From positions 1 to 64,000 of the forward strand of contig JAFAER010000139.1 of assembly GCA_023423895.1 (NCBI GenBank): a DNA stretch of 64,000 bases. The letters run 5' to 3'. Shown piece by piece: positions 25,643-33,736 of the stretch. Both the position numbers and the translations under genes were made by a program. The notes under the pieces were generated by a model. The model did not search any database, had not been told where the DNA came from, and was given only the letters and a program-made list of their open reading frames with translations. Position 1 is the stretch's first letter. Each line of letters opens with the position of its first letter. The stretch is from Pseudomonadota bacterium (GTDB taxonomy: Bacteria; Myxococcota_A; Polyangia; Polyangiales; Polyangiaceae).

Positions 25643-25791
25643 GGCGGCCGCAGTGTAGGACGCATCCGGTGGGCTCGCGGCCAGAAACGAGGCCGATGAG
25701 CACACAGCCGCCGTCCGCCGAAGGCGGCGTGACGAGGATGTGCCCGACCTCAGCAGTGCATCCGCGTCGTGCGCACGGTACGCTCGCGTCC

Positions 25792-26193
25792 ATGGTCCGT
25801 GTTTCGCGATTCCGGGCGATCTGCTCCGCTCTCGGAGACGTCGAGGAACGGCCCCATTTCGATCGGGCAGCGTTCCGCACGCCTGCGCGGACGTTCGCCA
25901 CGCTGGGGCCGACGGGAGAGGACGTGAACGTCCTCCTGCCGCTCGAGGTGCAGCAGGTCCTCGTCGACTCGCAGCCGGAGGTCTTCACACGACTGCAGGG
26001 CGGCTGGGGTGCACGCGGTTGGACGCGGATGGATCTGCCGCGCGTCGACGAAGCGACGTGCCGCGAGGTCCTCCGTGAGGCCCACGCCCATGCAGCGCCG
26101 AAGCCGACGAAGAAGCGGGCGACCGCGAAGACCGCGAAGACGGCAAGCAAGGCAACGACGGCGGCGCGGCCGAAGCGCGCGTCGAAGGTCTGA
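25792..26193 (+). CDS. MmcQ/YjbR family protein with basic tail
   Basis: The 133-residue product fits the MmcQ/YjbR fold (DUF419): FRAICSALGDVEERPHF at the N-terminus, FATLGPTGEDVNVLLPLEVQQVL, and GWTRMDLPRVDEATCREVLREAHAHA. Members have a double-wing DNA-binding-like fold but mostly unproven roles. The C-terminal about 30 residues are a Lys/Ala/Thr-rich tail (KKRATAKTAKTASKA) reminiscent of histone H1-like tails, as seen on several myxobacterial proteins; DNA binding through it is inference. ATG 25792 is chosen because upstream codons do not fit the family. Confidence 0.82.
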   Translation: MVRVSRFRAICSALGDVEERPHFDRAAFRTPARTFATLGPTGEDVNVLLPLEVQQVLVDSQPEVFTRLQGGWGARGWTRMDLPRVDEATCREVLREAHAHAAPKPTKKRATAKTAKTASKATTAARPKRASKV

Positions 26194-26350
26194 GCTACGC
26201 CCGGTGCTTGCGCCGCGTATCCCGTCACCGTCAGCTCGCAGTCATCGGGACGACGAGCACACCAAGAGCCGCGCGACACGCGCGTGAAATGCCCGCGCAC
26301 CGCCAGTCGACATCCACTCCCAGTGGAGAGGAGTCATGTTGCGCACGGTG

Positions 26351-26371
26351 TGTTCCGGCTCTACCGGAACA
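26351..26371. terminator. Inverted repeat at the end of the small membrane protein gene
   Basis: TGTTCCGG at 26351-26358 and CCGGAACA at 26364-26371 form a perfect 8-bp stem with a 5-nt loop. The loop contains the stop codon of the minus-strand gene. It lies between convergent genes, as expected for a terminator, but no T-tract follows on either strand. Confidence 0.45.
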
Positions 26372-26570
26372 AGAGCTCGCCGACGACGCGCGTCGCGACG
26401 AAGCTGACGCCGAGGAGGAGCATGAACAGCGCGATGGCGCTGGCGCGTTCGTGACTCCATCGCTGGAGCGGTCGCTTCGACGACTGGAGCGCCGATGCGC
26501 TCGCGGAAGGGCTCTCACCGGACGGACGGGGCGCAATCGCGAACGGCGTGGCAAGAGAACGATGAACCAT
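26361..26570 (-). CDS. Small single-pass membrane protein
   Basis: The 69-residue product is supported by a GAGGAGG ribosome site 4-5 bases before the ATG. An N-terminal Ser/Ala-rich, mildly basic half (about residues 1-42) is followed by a C-terminal TM segment, ASAIALFMLLLGVSFVATRVVG, and the short end ELLFR. It is short enough to be missed by automatic annotation. No family is recognised. The GFA-family gene diverges from its start about 215 bp away, so the two may share a promoter region. Confidence 0.65.
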   Translation of the reverse strand: MVHRSLATPFAIAPRPSGESPSASASALQSSKRPLQRWSHERASAIALFMLLLGVSFVATRVVGELLFR

Positions 26571-26786
26571 TGCTCCTCCTCGTGACGTCACGTCATGAAC
26601 GTAGCATCCCTAAAGAGATAGTCCGGTTTCCGACGTGTTTTTCGTGCGTGGAGGTGCCGCTCGCTCGCACCCGCCAGGATCTCCCGCCGTCGTTCCGCGG
26701 GGCGACGCTCGACGCTCGTCGACCGTGATGCGGTGAGCGCGCGCGGCACCCGTGTGATGCCATCGTCGCTGCGGTATCGTGGCGCC

Positions 26787-27263
26787 ATGAAGCTACCGCT
26801 CGAAGGTGGGTGCCGATGCGATCGCATCCGCATCCGCGCCATGCAGGCGCCGATCATGACGATGGCCTGTCACTGCAATGGTTGTCAGCGCATGTCGTCG
26901 AGCGCGTTCTCCCTGACGGCGATCTTCGCCGCCAACACGTTCGAGGTGACGAAGGGCGAACCCGTCATCGGCGGCCTTCACGGCGCCGAGGCGCACCACT
27001 TCTTCTGCGCGTACTGCATGACCTGGATGTTCACGCGTCCGGTCGCGCTCGATCACATCGTCAACGTGCGCCCGACGATGTTCGACGATCACGCGTGGTT
27101 CGCACCTTTCGTCGAGAGCTTCACGAAGGCGCGTTTGCCCTGGGCGAAGACGGGCGCCGTTCACGCGTTCGAGGAGTTTCCTCCGCTCGAAGCCTACGAG
27201 CCCCTCATGCACGAGTTCGCGAGCTCCTCCTGGCTCGAGAAGGCGACACGCCCACAAGGGTGA
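26787..27263 (+). CDS. GFA-family (glutathione-dependent formaldehyde-activating-like) zinc protein
   Basis: The 158-residue product shows the GFA/CENP-V zinc-fold pattern: CRC at residues 9-11, CHCNGC at 28-33 and FFCAYC with Cys74 and Cys77, which supply the two zinc sites. Family members were first named for adding glutathione to formaldehyde, but most have unknown substrates. The ATG at 26787 precedes LEGGCRC directly, the normal start for this family. It ends just before a strong hairpin. Confidence 0.88.
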   Translation: MKLPLEGGCRCDRIRIRAMQAPIMTMACHCNGCQRMSSSAFSLTAIFAANTFEVTKGEPVIGGLHGAEAHHFFCAYCMTWMFTRPVALDHIVNVRPTMFDDHAWFAPFVESFTKARLPWAKTGAVHAFEEFPPLEAYEPLMHEFASSSWLEKATRPQG

Positions 27264-27287
27264 GCTACGCGCGTGCTCGCGCGTAGC
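27264..27287. terminator. Strong hairpin between convergent genes
   Basis: GCTACGCGCG at 27264-27273 pairs perfectly with CGCGCGTAGC at 27278-27287 across a TGCT loop, a 10-bp stem starting right after the GFA gene stop and ending 6 bp before the stop of the convergent outer-membrane protein gene. It is a good two-way terminator candidate though no T-tract follows. Confidence 0.6.
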
Positions 27288-27293
27288 GCTCGG

Positions 27294-28361
27294 TCAGAGC
27301 TCGACGTAGAGTCCCACCGAAGCGGCGCCCCCAAGGACGGGAAGCGTGAGCACGGTCGTCCGGCGATCGGCCGAGGGCCCCGGTGCATCCCATTGGCCGA
27401 CGACGCCGATCTGGGCTCGTCGCAACGTCGCGACGAGGTCCGCCGCCGCCAAGACCCCCCATGCGAGCTTTGCTCCGCTGCGCTCGAGCGGGATCCGCAC
27501 CTCGCCGCGTAGAGGCAGCCCGAGCCATGGCTGCGAGGGAGAGCGCCGGTCGAGAAAGCCGATCCCGCGCGACTCCACGAGGCCCCACCCGAGGCCGACA
27601 CAGGCGCGGAGCTCGAGTCGCCATATCGGGCTCGCGGCGCAGACGTCGGCGCGCGCGGCGAAGAGTCGGGTCTCGACCTCGCCGGATCCAAGGGGAGATC
27701 GGGCGGCGGTCGCGGCGAGCAAGGTCGTGCGCGTCTCGAGGTGCCGAGACCACGCGACGTCGATGCCGGCGCCCAGGAGCGGCCTTGCGCCGGGAAGCGT
27801 GGTCAAGAGAACACCGGTCTCGGCCCTCAGGCTTGCCTGATGTGGTGCGGCCGCGGCGTGCCGCTGTCTCGGAGGAGCGTGAGCAGGACGTGCCGGAGCA
27901 GGTGGACGAGGAGGGCGACTGACCGGGATGGACGTCGAGGACGGCACGGGCGACGGCGCGTTCTCCGGCGCAGCGGCTTGTTCGTTCTCCGGACCGAAAA
28001 ACGTCGCCTCGATCGCGACGGCAATGGACAAGGCGAGCGCGGTGGTGAGCTCGCTACATGCTTCGGGGAGGTTGGTCACCCTTCGCTGGCCGACGAGGAC
28101 GTCGTCACGTTGGAGCTCGTAGACGACGGCGCCGTCCTCTCGTCGCACGACGACCGAGATGCGCCGATCGATCTCGTCGCGTCCGAGCCATCGCCCGACC
28201 GCAGGGGCGAGGGTCGTAAGCTCGAGACACTCGGCCGCCTGGAGCGTGATGGCCTCGCCGAGCGGCCGCCTGGGCGCGTCGTCAGCGGCGGCGACCGGCG
28301 AGGCGAGGCAGACCGCTGCGATGGTGATGCTCGTCAAGCCACCCCGGCGATCGCGCGACAC
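27294..28361 (-). CDS. Predicted outer-membrane protein with N-terminal two-Cys domain (module 2)
   Basis: The about 355-residue product starts best at GTG 28361 (MSRDRRGGLTSITIAAVCL, signal ending near PVAAAD). The order of parts copies the module 1 protein at 4686: a soluble domain with AECLELTTLAPAVGRWL, VVVRREDGAVVYEL and EACSELTTALALSIAVAI, a Pro/Ala-rich linker, and a C-terminal barrel-like half of alternating strands ending in VGLYVEL. The matching Cys pair and the spacing show that the two are paralogues. It is transcribed away from its sigma factor gene, unlike module 1 where all three genes run the same way. A TTG at 28331 is an alternative start. Confidence 0.75.
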   Translation of the reverse strand: MSRDRRGGLTSITIAAVCLASPVAAADDAPRRPLGEAITLQAAECLELTTLAPAVGRWLGRDEIDRRISVVVRREDGAVVYELQRDDVLVGQRRVTNLPEACSELTTALALSIAVAIEATFFGPENEQAAAPENAPSPVPSSTSIPVSRPPRPPAPARPAHAPPRQRHAAAAPHQASLRAETGVLLTTLPGARPLLGAGIDVAWSRHLETRTTLLAATAARSPLGSGEVETRLFAARADVCAASPIWRLELRACVGLGWGLVESRGIGFLDRRSPSQPWLGLPLRGEVRIPLERSGAKLAWGVLAAADLVATLRRAQIGVVGQWDAPGPSADRRTTVLTLPVLGGAASVGLYVEL

Positions 28362-28436
28362 TGATCCTAGTAGATACACGAAGCGTCGCCGCCACAAAGC
28401 GAGCCCCACTTCGCCCCGTTCGGCGGCCGAGCGCGA

Positions 28437-28441
28437 GTTCC
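28437..28441 (-). promoter_or_regulatory. GGAAC pentamer upstream of the divergent outer-membrane protein gene
   Basis: The reverse strand reads GGAAC here, about 76 bp before the GTG at 28361, a suitable distance for an ECF -35 element with a leader of about 45 nt. A second reverse-strand GGAAC lies at 28508-28512. Three copies in this 220-bp gap exceed chance slightly, but a pentamer alone cannot prove a promoter. Confidence 0.25.
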
Positions 28442-28547
28442 GCAGCCCGCAGGAGCGCCGAACGGCTGGGCTTGGTGCTCGGTCGAGTGACCACCGCTCG
28501 AGGGCGCGTTCCGAGCGCCGAGAAAAAGCCGACGCGCTCCGAACAAA

Positions 28548-28552
28548 GGAAC
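28548..28552 (+). promoter_or_regulatory. Candidate ECF-type -35 element upstream of the module 2 sigma gene
   Basis: GGAAC lies 33 bp before the ATG at 28585. A start site about 35 bp downstream would fall almost on that ATG, so the transcript would be leaderless or the real start would be the ATG at 28666. The same pentamer precedes the paralogous sigma gene. Confidence 0.25.
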
Positions 28553-28584
28553 ACCAAACTCGGCGCGGCCGGGCAGTAACGGGC

Positions 28585-29253
28585 ATGACGACTTCGATGG
28601 TGTCTGCCGCGGAGGCTGGGCACTATGCGAACGACCATGAACCGAGTCCGGCGTGGCGGGTGGCCATGACGGAGGCGTCGGATCCGGCCCAGGGACGGGA
28701 CGCCCCCGTGTCGGCGGTGGCCGTCGGCGCCGACGTGCTGTTTCGCGAGCATGCACGCTTCGTCGCGAGGTTCCTCGTTCGTCTCGGGGCACCGCCACAG
28801 TCGATCGAAGACCTGGTGCAGGAGGTGTTCCTCGTCGCCCATCGCCTGGGTGGCTCGACGAACGACGCGGCGAAGCCGACGACATGGCTCGCGATGATCG
28901 CCCTCCGGGTCCTCTCTCATGACCGCCGCACCCGGCGTCGTCATCCGGAGGTCCTCGACGAGACCCAGCTCTCGGCGGCGGTGGCGGCTTCGCCGAACCA
29001 GGAAGACGTCGTCGGCGCCCAGGAGTCACTCTCGTTCGTGGGGCGTGCGCTGCACGCGCTCGATCTCGAGAAGCGTGCACTCTTCATCCTCTTCGAGATC
29101 GAGGAAGAGTCCTGCGAGTCGATCGCGGCAGGTCTCGGGATCCCCATCGTGACGGTGTACTCGCGCCTCCGGGCGGCGAGGCAGGAGTTTCGCCGGGAGT
29201 ACGCGCGACTTTCGCGCGATCCCCTCTGCGTGAGGAAGACGAATGAGCGCTGA
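28585..29253 (+). CDS. ECF-type RNA polymerase sigma factor (module 2)
   Basis: The 222-residue product has sigma region 2 (LFREHARFVARFLVRLGAP, IEDLVQEVFLVAHRLGG, KPTTWLAMIALRVLSHDRR) and region 4 (LHALDLEKRALFILFEIEEES, ESIAAGLGIPIVTVYSRLRAARQEFRREY). It is a paralogue of the module 1 sigma factor. ATG 28585 gives an N-terminal extension of about 40 residues; ATG 28666, preceded by GGCGGGTGG, is an alternative. The gene overlaps the next by 11 bp, so both are co-translated, and the barrel gene diverges upstream, a layout that lets one sigma factor drive both directions. Confidence 0.9.
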   Translation: MTTSMVSAAEAGHYANDHEPSPAWRVAMTEASDPAQGRDAPVSAVAVGADVLFREHARFVARFLVRLGAPPQSIEDLVQEVFLVAHRLGGSTNDAAKPTTWLAMIALRVLSHDRRTRRRHPEVLDETQLSAAVAASPNQEDVVGAQESLSFVGRALHALDLEKRALFILFEIEEESCESIAAGLGIPIVTVYSRLRAARQEFRREYARLSRDPLCVRKTNER

Positions 29254-30013
29254 CGAAGAGGCGACGGAGCCGGTGCGCCTCCATGACGACCCGAACGAGC
29301 CCCTGTCGCTTCGCGACGAGCTCGTCCGCGAGAAGGCGCTCCGCGTCGACTACGACGTGGCCAGCGGCCTCGCGCGCTTCAACGCGACGCTCGCCGCCGC
29401 CGGCCCCTCCACGGCGCTCGGACGTGCACCCGCGCGCGCTCCAGGACGGTGGACAACGAAGGCGCCGGCCGTCGTGGGCCTCGCCATCCTCGTCGCCGGA
29501 GCCGGTGTTTCGTGGCTCGGCCGAGACGATCGCGCTGTCTCGCCGGCAATCGCTCCGCCTACGTCGCAGAGCCAGACGTCGGAGAAACCGCAGACGCCGC
29601 GGACAGCGGAGAGCTTCGCACTGCCCACCTTCTCCGTCGACTCGCTCCCGACGGCACCACCTCCTCCGTCGCCCGGAGCTGCGCGCACGGCGCGTCCGGC
29701 CGTCACGACTCGAACCACCGTCCCTCCGTCGTCCTCCGCACGGACGGGCGTCGACCCGCTGGAAGAGACACGCCATCTCGGCGCGCTCCGTCGCGTTGCT
29801 GCTAGCGATCCTCGGAAGGCGCTGTCGATGGTCGCCGAGGGCAATCAGCGGTTCGCCGGCGGCTCGTTCCGCGAGGAGCGAGACGCGATCGCCGTCGATG
29901 CTCTCGCTAGGCTCGGCCAAGACGTCGAGGCCAAGCGCGCGGGGGCGACGTTCCTCACGACGTATCCGACGAGCCCGCTCGCGCCCTCCGTAAGGCGCGC
30001 GGCAGGACTCTAG
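29243..30013 (+). CDS. One-TM putative anti-sigma/regulator with TPR-like C-terminal domain (module 2)
   Basis: The 256-residue product has an N-terminal soluble part with an Arg/Glu-rich helix (DELVREKALRVDYDVASGL), a TM segment near 74-94 (APAVVGLAILVAGAGVSWLG), a Pro/Ser/Thr-rich linker, and a C-terminal helical domain from about 170. That domain aligns with the module 1 protein, sharing a Glu-Arg helix and the sequence PTSPLAPSVRRAAGL against PTSPLVARVKGACL. It overlaps the sigma gene by 11 bp. An anti-sigma or signal-relay role is inferred from position and topology. The five lipoprotein genes start 59 bp downstream on the same strand. Confidence 0.75.
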   Translation: MSADEEATEPVRLHDDPNEPLSLRDELVREKALRVDYDVASGLARFNATLAAAGPSTALGRAPARAPGRWTTKAPAVVGLAILVAGAGVSWLGRDDRAVSPAIAPPTSQSQTSEKPQTPRTAESFALPTFSVDSLPTAPPPPSPGAARTARPAVTTRTTVPPSSSARTGVDPLEETRHLGALRRVAASDPRKALSMVAEGNQRFAGGSFREERDAIAVDALARLGQDVEAKRAGATFLTTYPTSPLAPSVRRAAGL

Positions 30014-30072
30014 GCCGTCTCCTCTCTTCACGACGTCATCGACGTCGTCATTCCGTTGTCATCCAGGTCGAA

Positions 30073-31254
30073 ATGAACGAACGAACGAGATCGATCCTCG
30101 GCACGACCGTCGTCGCCTCGGCGACGCTGGTGCTCGTGTTCGGCTGCGTCGAGCCGGTGCGCGACGTCGGGGCCGAATATGCGGGCGACGGGGGCACCGG
30201 GACGGGTGACTTCGGCTCCCCTACCGAAGACGCGAGCGGCGCTGTCGCAACGCCCGACCCCGGCCTCATCCGCTACTGCCCTTCGTACGAGTGCAAGCCT
30301 CCTTACGCGAGCTGTACGGGTTCGCTCTACCCTTGCAACGTGAACGTGATGAGCGACCCGCTGAACTGCGGCGGGTGCGGCATCGTGTGTGGCGGAACCA
30401 TCAGCACCTGGTTCGAGTGCCTCGAGGGCAAGTGCGTTCCGCAATGCCGCCCAGGCTATCTCGACTGCAACGGCATCGCAGATGACGTCTGCGAGGTCCA
30501 GCTCGGCAGCAACGAGAACTGCAACGGATGCGGAGACAGGTGCTCCGATCCGGCGAAGCCTTGCATCTTCGACGGACGCTCCCTCACGGGGAAATGCGGG
30601 TGTGATGCCGGTCAGAAGCTCTGTTCCGGCATGTGTGTCAATCAATTCACCGACGACGCCAACTGCGGAGAGTGCGGCGTCGCTTGCCCTGCTGTCGGCG
30701 ACGGGGGCACGCCTCCCGCGAACACCTATCATGGGTGCGCCGGCGGCGAATGCGGACATCTGAAATGCGCACCGTACTTTGCGGACTGCGACGGCGACAT
30801 CGCCGATGACGGCTGCGAGACCAGTCTGCTCACTGTCGAACACTGCGGCGGCTGCAACAAGGCGTGCGATCCCGGTCAGACCTGCCGGCTCAACAGAGGT
30901 GGTCAGCCCGAATGCATGTGCCCCCCCGGGAAGACCCTCTGCAACGAGGAGTGCGTGGACGTCCTCACCGATGCGTCCAACTGCGGCGGTTGCGGCGTCA
31001 GGTGTAGCGCGCTCGTGCCGGATAGCAGGAACGGCCGGAGTAGCTGCTCGTACGGGTCGTGCCGCTTCGACTGCAGGCAAGGTTGGGCCGACTGCAACGG
31101 GAATCCCGCGGACGGGTGCGAAACGAATCTCGCGTCCGACCCTCGCAACTGCGGTAGCTGCGGGAACACTTGCGATCTCCTCTCTGGCCAGCCTTGCTTG
31201 GGCGGCCAGTGTGCGGTCGAGCCTTGCTCCGATAGCGGGGACGCCCCCCAATGA
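30073..31254 (+). CDS. Cys-rich lipoprotein with repeated NCGGCG modules
   Basis: The 393-residue product has a lipobox (LVFGC, Cys25) and then a series of about six Cys modules of the form DPLNCGGCGIVC, DANCGECGVACP, HCGGCNKACDPG, NCGGCGVRCS and NCGSCGNTC, alternating with GYLDCNG or ADCDGD units. Such repeats are abundant in Polyangia exported proteins and are expected to fold as a disulfide-stacked rod. It is the first gene of a five-gene run; its stop overlaps the next ATG (ATGA). It is 59 bp after the module 2 TM gene, so it may share that transcript or have a promoter in the gap. Confidence 0.85.
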   Translation: MNERTRSILGTTVVASATLVLVFGCVEPVRDVGAEYAGDGGTGTGDFGSPTEDASGAVATPDPGLIRYCPSYECKPPYASCTGSLYPCNVNVMSDPLNCGGCGIVCGGTISTWFECLEGKCVPQCRPGYLDCNGIADDVCEVQLGSNENCNGCGDRCSDPAKPCIFDGRSLTGKCGCDAGQKLCSGMCVNQFTDDANCGECGVACPAVGDGGTPPANTYHGCAGGECGHLKCAPYFADCDGDIADDGCETSLLTVEHCGGCNKACDPGQTCRLNRGGQPECMCPPGKTLCNEECVDVLTDASNCGGCGVRCSALVPDSRNGRSSCSYGSCRFDCRQGWADCNGNPADGCETNLASDPRNCGSCGNTCDLLSGQPCLGGQCAVEPCSDSGDAPQ

Positions 31255-32417
31255 GTCGGCGTATTCTCGCGATCGTCGCAGGCGCAGCATGCGGACTGAC
31301 CACAAGCACGCTCGTAGCGTGCGCGTCGGACGAGAACGCCGTCCTTGCGATTCCCGACGGCGGGGAGAATCGACTGCCCGGCGCTGACGGTGGAGGCGAC
31401 GCCTCGCCGGAAGACGCCGATGCGGCCGTCGCGGCCCCTTGTCCGCCGGACGTACTCTGCCCGAACGGTCCTTTCGATCCGGACATGCCGGGCGGGCCCC
31501 TCGATGTTCGGACGCGCATCAACGTGATCCGGGGGCGTTCGGCAAGCGACGTATGGGCCGCCGGTGCCAAAGGAACGATGGTGCACTTCGACGGCACGTC
31601 ATGGACCCGATCGGAGATGGACACCCTCGAGACGATGCGTGCGGTCTGGTTGCGGACCGACGGCGAGATCGCGCTCTCGTCTCTCGCAAGCATCTACACT
31701 CGCGGTCTCACGGCTCAGGGCGGAAACGGCGATGCATCGGCTCCGTCCACCGGTGGTTGGACTGCGACTACGCTCGCCCGAGCCAGCGGCTTCGTCACGT
31801 CGTCGTGGGCTCCCCCCGGCGCGGAGTGGCTCTGGCTCTCGACCTACCAGAACGGCCTCTGGCGTCTTCGGATCGACCCCGTAAGCAATAGTCTCGAGAT
31901 CCGCGACGCCTTGCCTCCCAACGCATGCTTCACGTTCCCGTGCCGGTACGTGGCGAGCATCCACGGCATTTCGGCGGACGATCTCTGGGTGGTTGGTCAT
32001 ACCGGGACGACGTTTCACATCACGAATGCTCAGAGCGCCACGCCCGGCATCGCACAGCTCGACAGCCAGACATGGGCCGCGCTCAACGGCGTCTGGGTTG
32101 CGTCGGCGAATGACGTGTGGGCCGTCGGCGGAGCGGGCGTGATTCGCCACTATACTGGCCAACCCTCGTGGGATGTCGTCTCCGACGTCCCAACGAGCAA
32201 CGACCTCTACGCCGTCTGGGGATCGTCGGCCACGGACGTCTGGGCCGTAGGTGAAGGCGCAATCGTTCTTCATTACGACGGCAAGACCTGGTCGACCGTC
32301 GAGGTCGCGGGCCTGGGCGATCGGCGTCCCGACCTCCACACCGTGTGGACGTCGGCGCCTGGACACGTCTGGGTTGGCGGTGACGGCGTCATCCTCTCGC
32401 TTGGAGGAAAGCCATGA
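31251..32417 (+). CDS. Propeller-like lipoprotein with DVWAVG repeats (first copy)
   Basis: The 388-residue product has a lipobox (LVAC). The mature part carries five to six repeats centred on DVWAxG or DLWVVG followed by a short aromatic strand (SDVWAAGAKGTMVHFDG, DDLWVVGHTGTTFHI, NDVWAVGGAGVIRHY, TDVWAVGEGAIVLHYDG). This is the repeat style of a beta-propeller often seen in myxobacterial surface proteins. Stop and start overlap by 4 bp with both flanking genes, a sign of strong translational coupling. The ligand is unknown. Confidence 0.82.
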   Translation: MSRRILAIVAGAACGLTTSTLVACASDENAVLAIPDGGENRLPGADGGGDASPEDADAAVAAPCPPDVLCPNGPFDPDMPGGPLDVRTRINVIRGRSASDVWAAGAKGTMVHFDGTSWTRSEMDTLETMRAVWLRTDGEIALSSLASIYTRGLTAQGGNGDASAPSTGGWTATTLARASGFVTSSWAPPGAEWLWLSTYQNGLWRLRIDPVSNSLEIRDALPPNACFTFPCRYVASIHGISADDLWVVGHTGTTFHITNAQSATPGIAQLDSQTWAALNGVWVASANDVWAVGGAGVIRHYTGQPSWDVVSDVPTSNDLYAVWGSSATDVWAVGEGAIVLHYDGKTWSTVEVAGLGDRRPDLHTVWTSAPGHVWVGGDGVILSLGGKP

Positions 32418-33736
32418 GAGCCCTCTTCTTCCGCTTCGCGGGCATCGCGTGCGCGTTCGCCGCTGCTGCTGCATGTGCCGCGTCGGGATCGAACAACTCA
32501 GGATCGAACGGGCCTCCCGACGACGGTGGGGCGGCGATCCCAGACGCCCCGACGCCGGATGCCGCCATTCGGCACGACGCGAGCTTCGATGCGCTGCCCG
32601 AGACCGAGACGTGCAGCGCGGCCGGCTGGTGCTCCACTCCGCTTCCGGATGTCGACCTGCAATTCCTGGATGTCTGGCCGCTCCCGAACCGAGCGTTCGC
32701 TTTCGCGGCCGGCGAAACGCGCGGCATCAAGCTCATGGAGTGGAGCGATGCGGCTGGCTGGAGGTACATCGATGAGGGCACTCTGAACGCCCTCAACACG
32801 CTCGCGCTGGCTCCCGGCGCCCTCTGGGCACCGAGCGGTGACGAAGTCTACGTCGCGATGCTCCACTACGGACTCCTGTTTGGGCTTCCGGATGGATTTG
32901 GCGGGTACGTCTTCCGGGGGAAGCGTCCCGTCCCCCCCGCAACGAAGTGGACGTGGACGAGATACGACTTCGACTGCGACACTTTCGACTTTTCGCCTCC
33001 GGCCGTCGGCGGGACGAGCAAGAGCGATGTCCATGTCGCGTATTGCGGCACCGTTCATCGTTTGGACGGTGCTGACGGAGATGGCGGAGCAGACGCAGGC
33101 TCCAGTTCCTGGGTCCCCGAATACGTCGATGGTGACCAGACGAGCTTTCTGGCTCTGACCGGCTCCATCACCGGAACAGCGCCCGATGATACGTGGTTCC
33201 TCGGGTATCGCGGCGAGATGCCTGGAGCATGCACCGTCATCCTGCACAAGACGTCGGGTGGGATCGAGACGGTGGCCGACGGGACATTGATGCCCGACGG
33301 GACGACCTGCGCAGAGATCCCCGGGAAGCTCTTGATCGACGGAGGGCTGCGTCAAATCCACGCGACATCGACCGGTCATGTCGTCGGCGTTCGAGCTAGC
33401 GAGAGCGTCGGCAATGACGTCGTCCGCATCGTTCGGGGAAACGACGGAAGCTACTCCGTCTCCTCGGCGAGTCCGGCCCCTACGTTCAACGTCCTCTTGC
33501 AGAGTATCTGGGGCGCGTCGGACGACGACCTCTGGCTCCTTGCAGACGATCCGAATGGCACATACGGGATTCTCCGAGGCACGAATCTCTGGAGCGGCGC
33601 GAGCTCCTACCAGTATTCGACGCTCGTGATGAACGATCTTCCGAACCGACAACCGCTATCCAAAATCCGCGGGACATCGAATGACAACCTCTGGGCCGTT
33701 GGATACGAACGTGCGTTTCACAAGAAGACGCCTTGA
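32414..33736 (+). CDS. Propeller-like lipoprotein (second copy)
   Basis: The 440-residue product has a signal ending in a possible lipobox (AAAAC) and an Asp/Ala-rich linker. Blade-like repeats are more diverged than in the preceding protein: LPNRAFAFAAGETRG, DDTWFLGYRGEM, DDLWLLADDP and DNLWAVGYERAFHKK. Gene order, signal and repeat style suggest that it arose from duplication of the preceding gene. It starts with an ATGA overlap and itself overlaps the RCC1 gene. I cannot name a ligand. Confidence 0.78.
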   Translation: MRALFFRFAGIACAFAAAAACAASGSNNSGSNGPPDDGGAAIPDAPTPDAAIRHDASFDALPETETCSAAGWCSTPLPDVDLQFLDVWPLPNRAFAFAAGETRGIKLMEWSDAAGWRYIDEGTLNALNTLALAPGALWAPSGDEVYVAMLHYGLLFGLPDGFGGYVFRGKRPVPPATKWTWTRYDFDCDTFDFSPPAVGGTSKSDVHVAYCGTVHRLDGADGDGGADAGSSSWVPEYVDGDQTSFLALTGSITGTAPDDTWFLGYRGEMPGACTVILHKTSGGIETVADGTLMPDGTTCAEIPGKLLIDGGLRQIHATSTGHVVGVRASESVGNDVVRIVRGNDGSYSVSSASPAPTFNVLLQSIWGASDDDLWLLADDPNGTYGILRGTNLWSGASSYQYSTLVMNDLPNRQPLSKIRGTSNDNLWAVGYERAFHKKTP

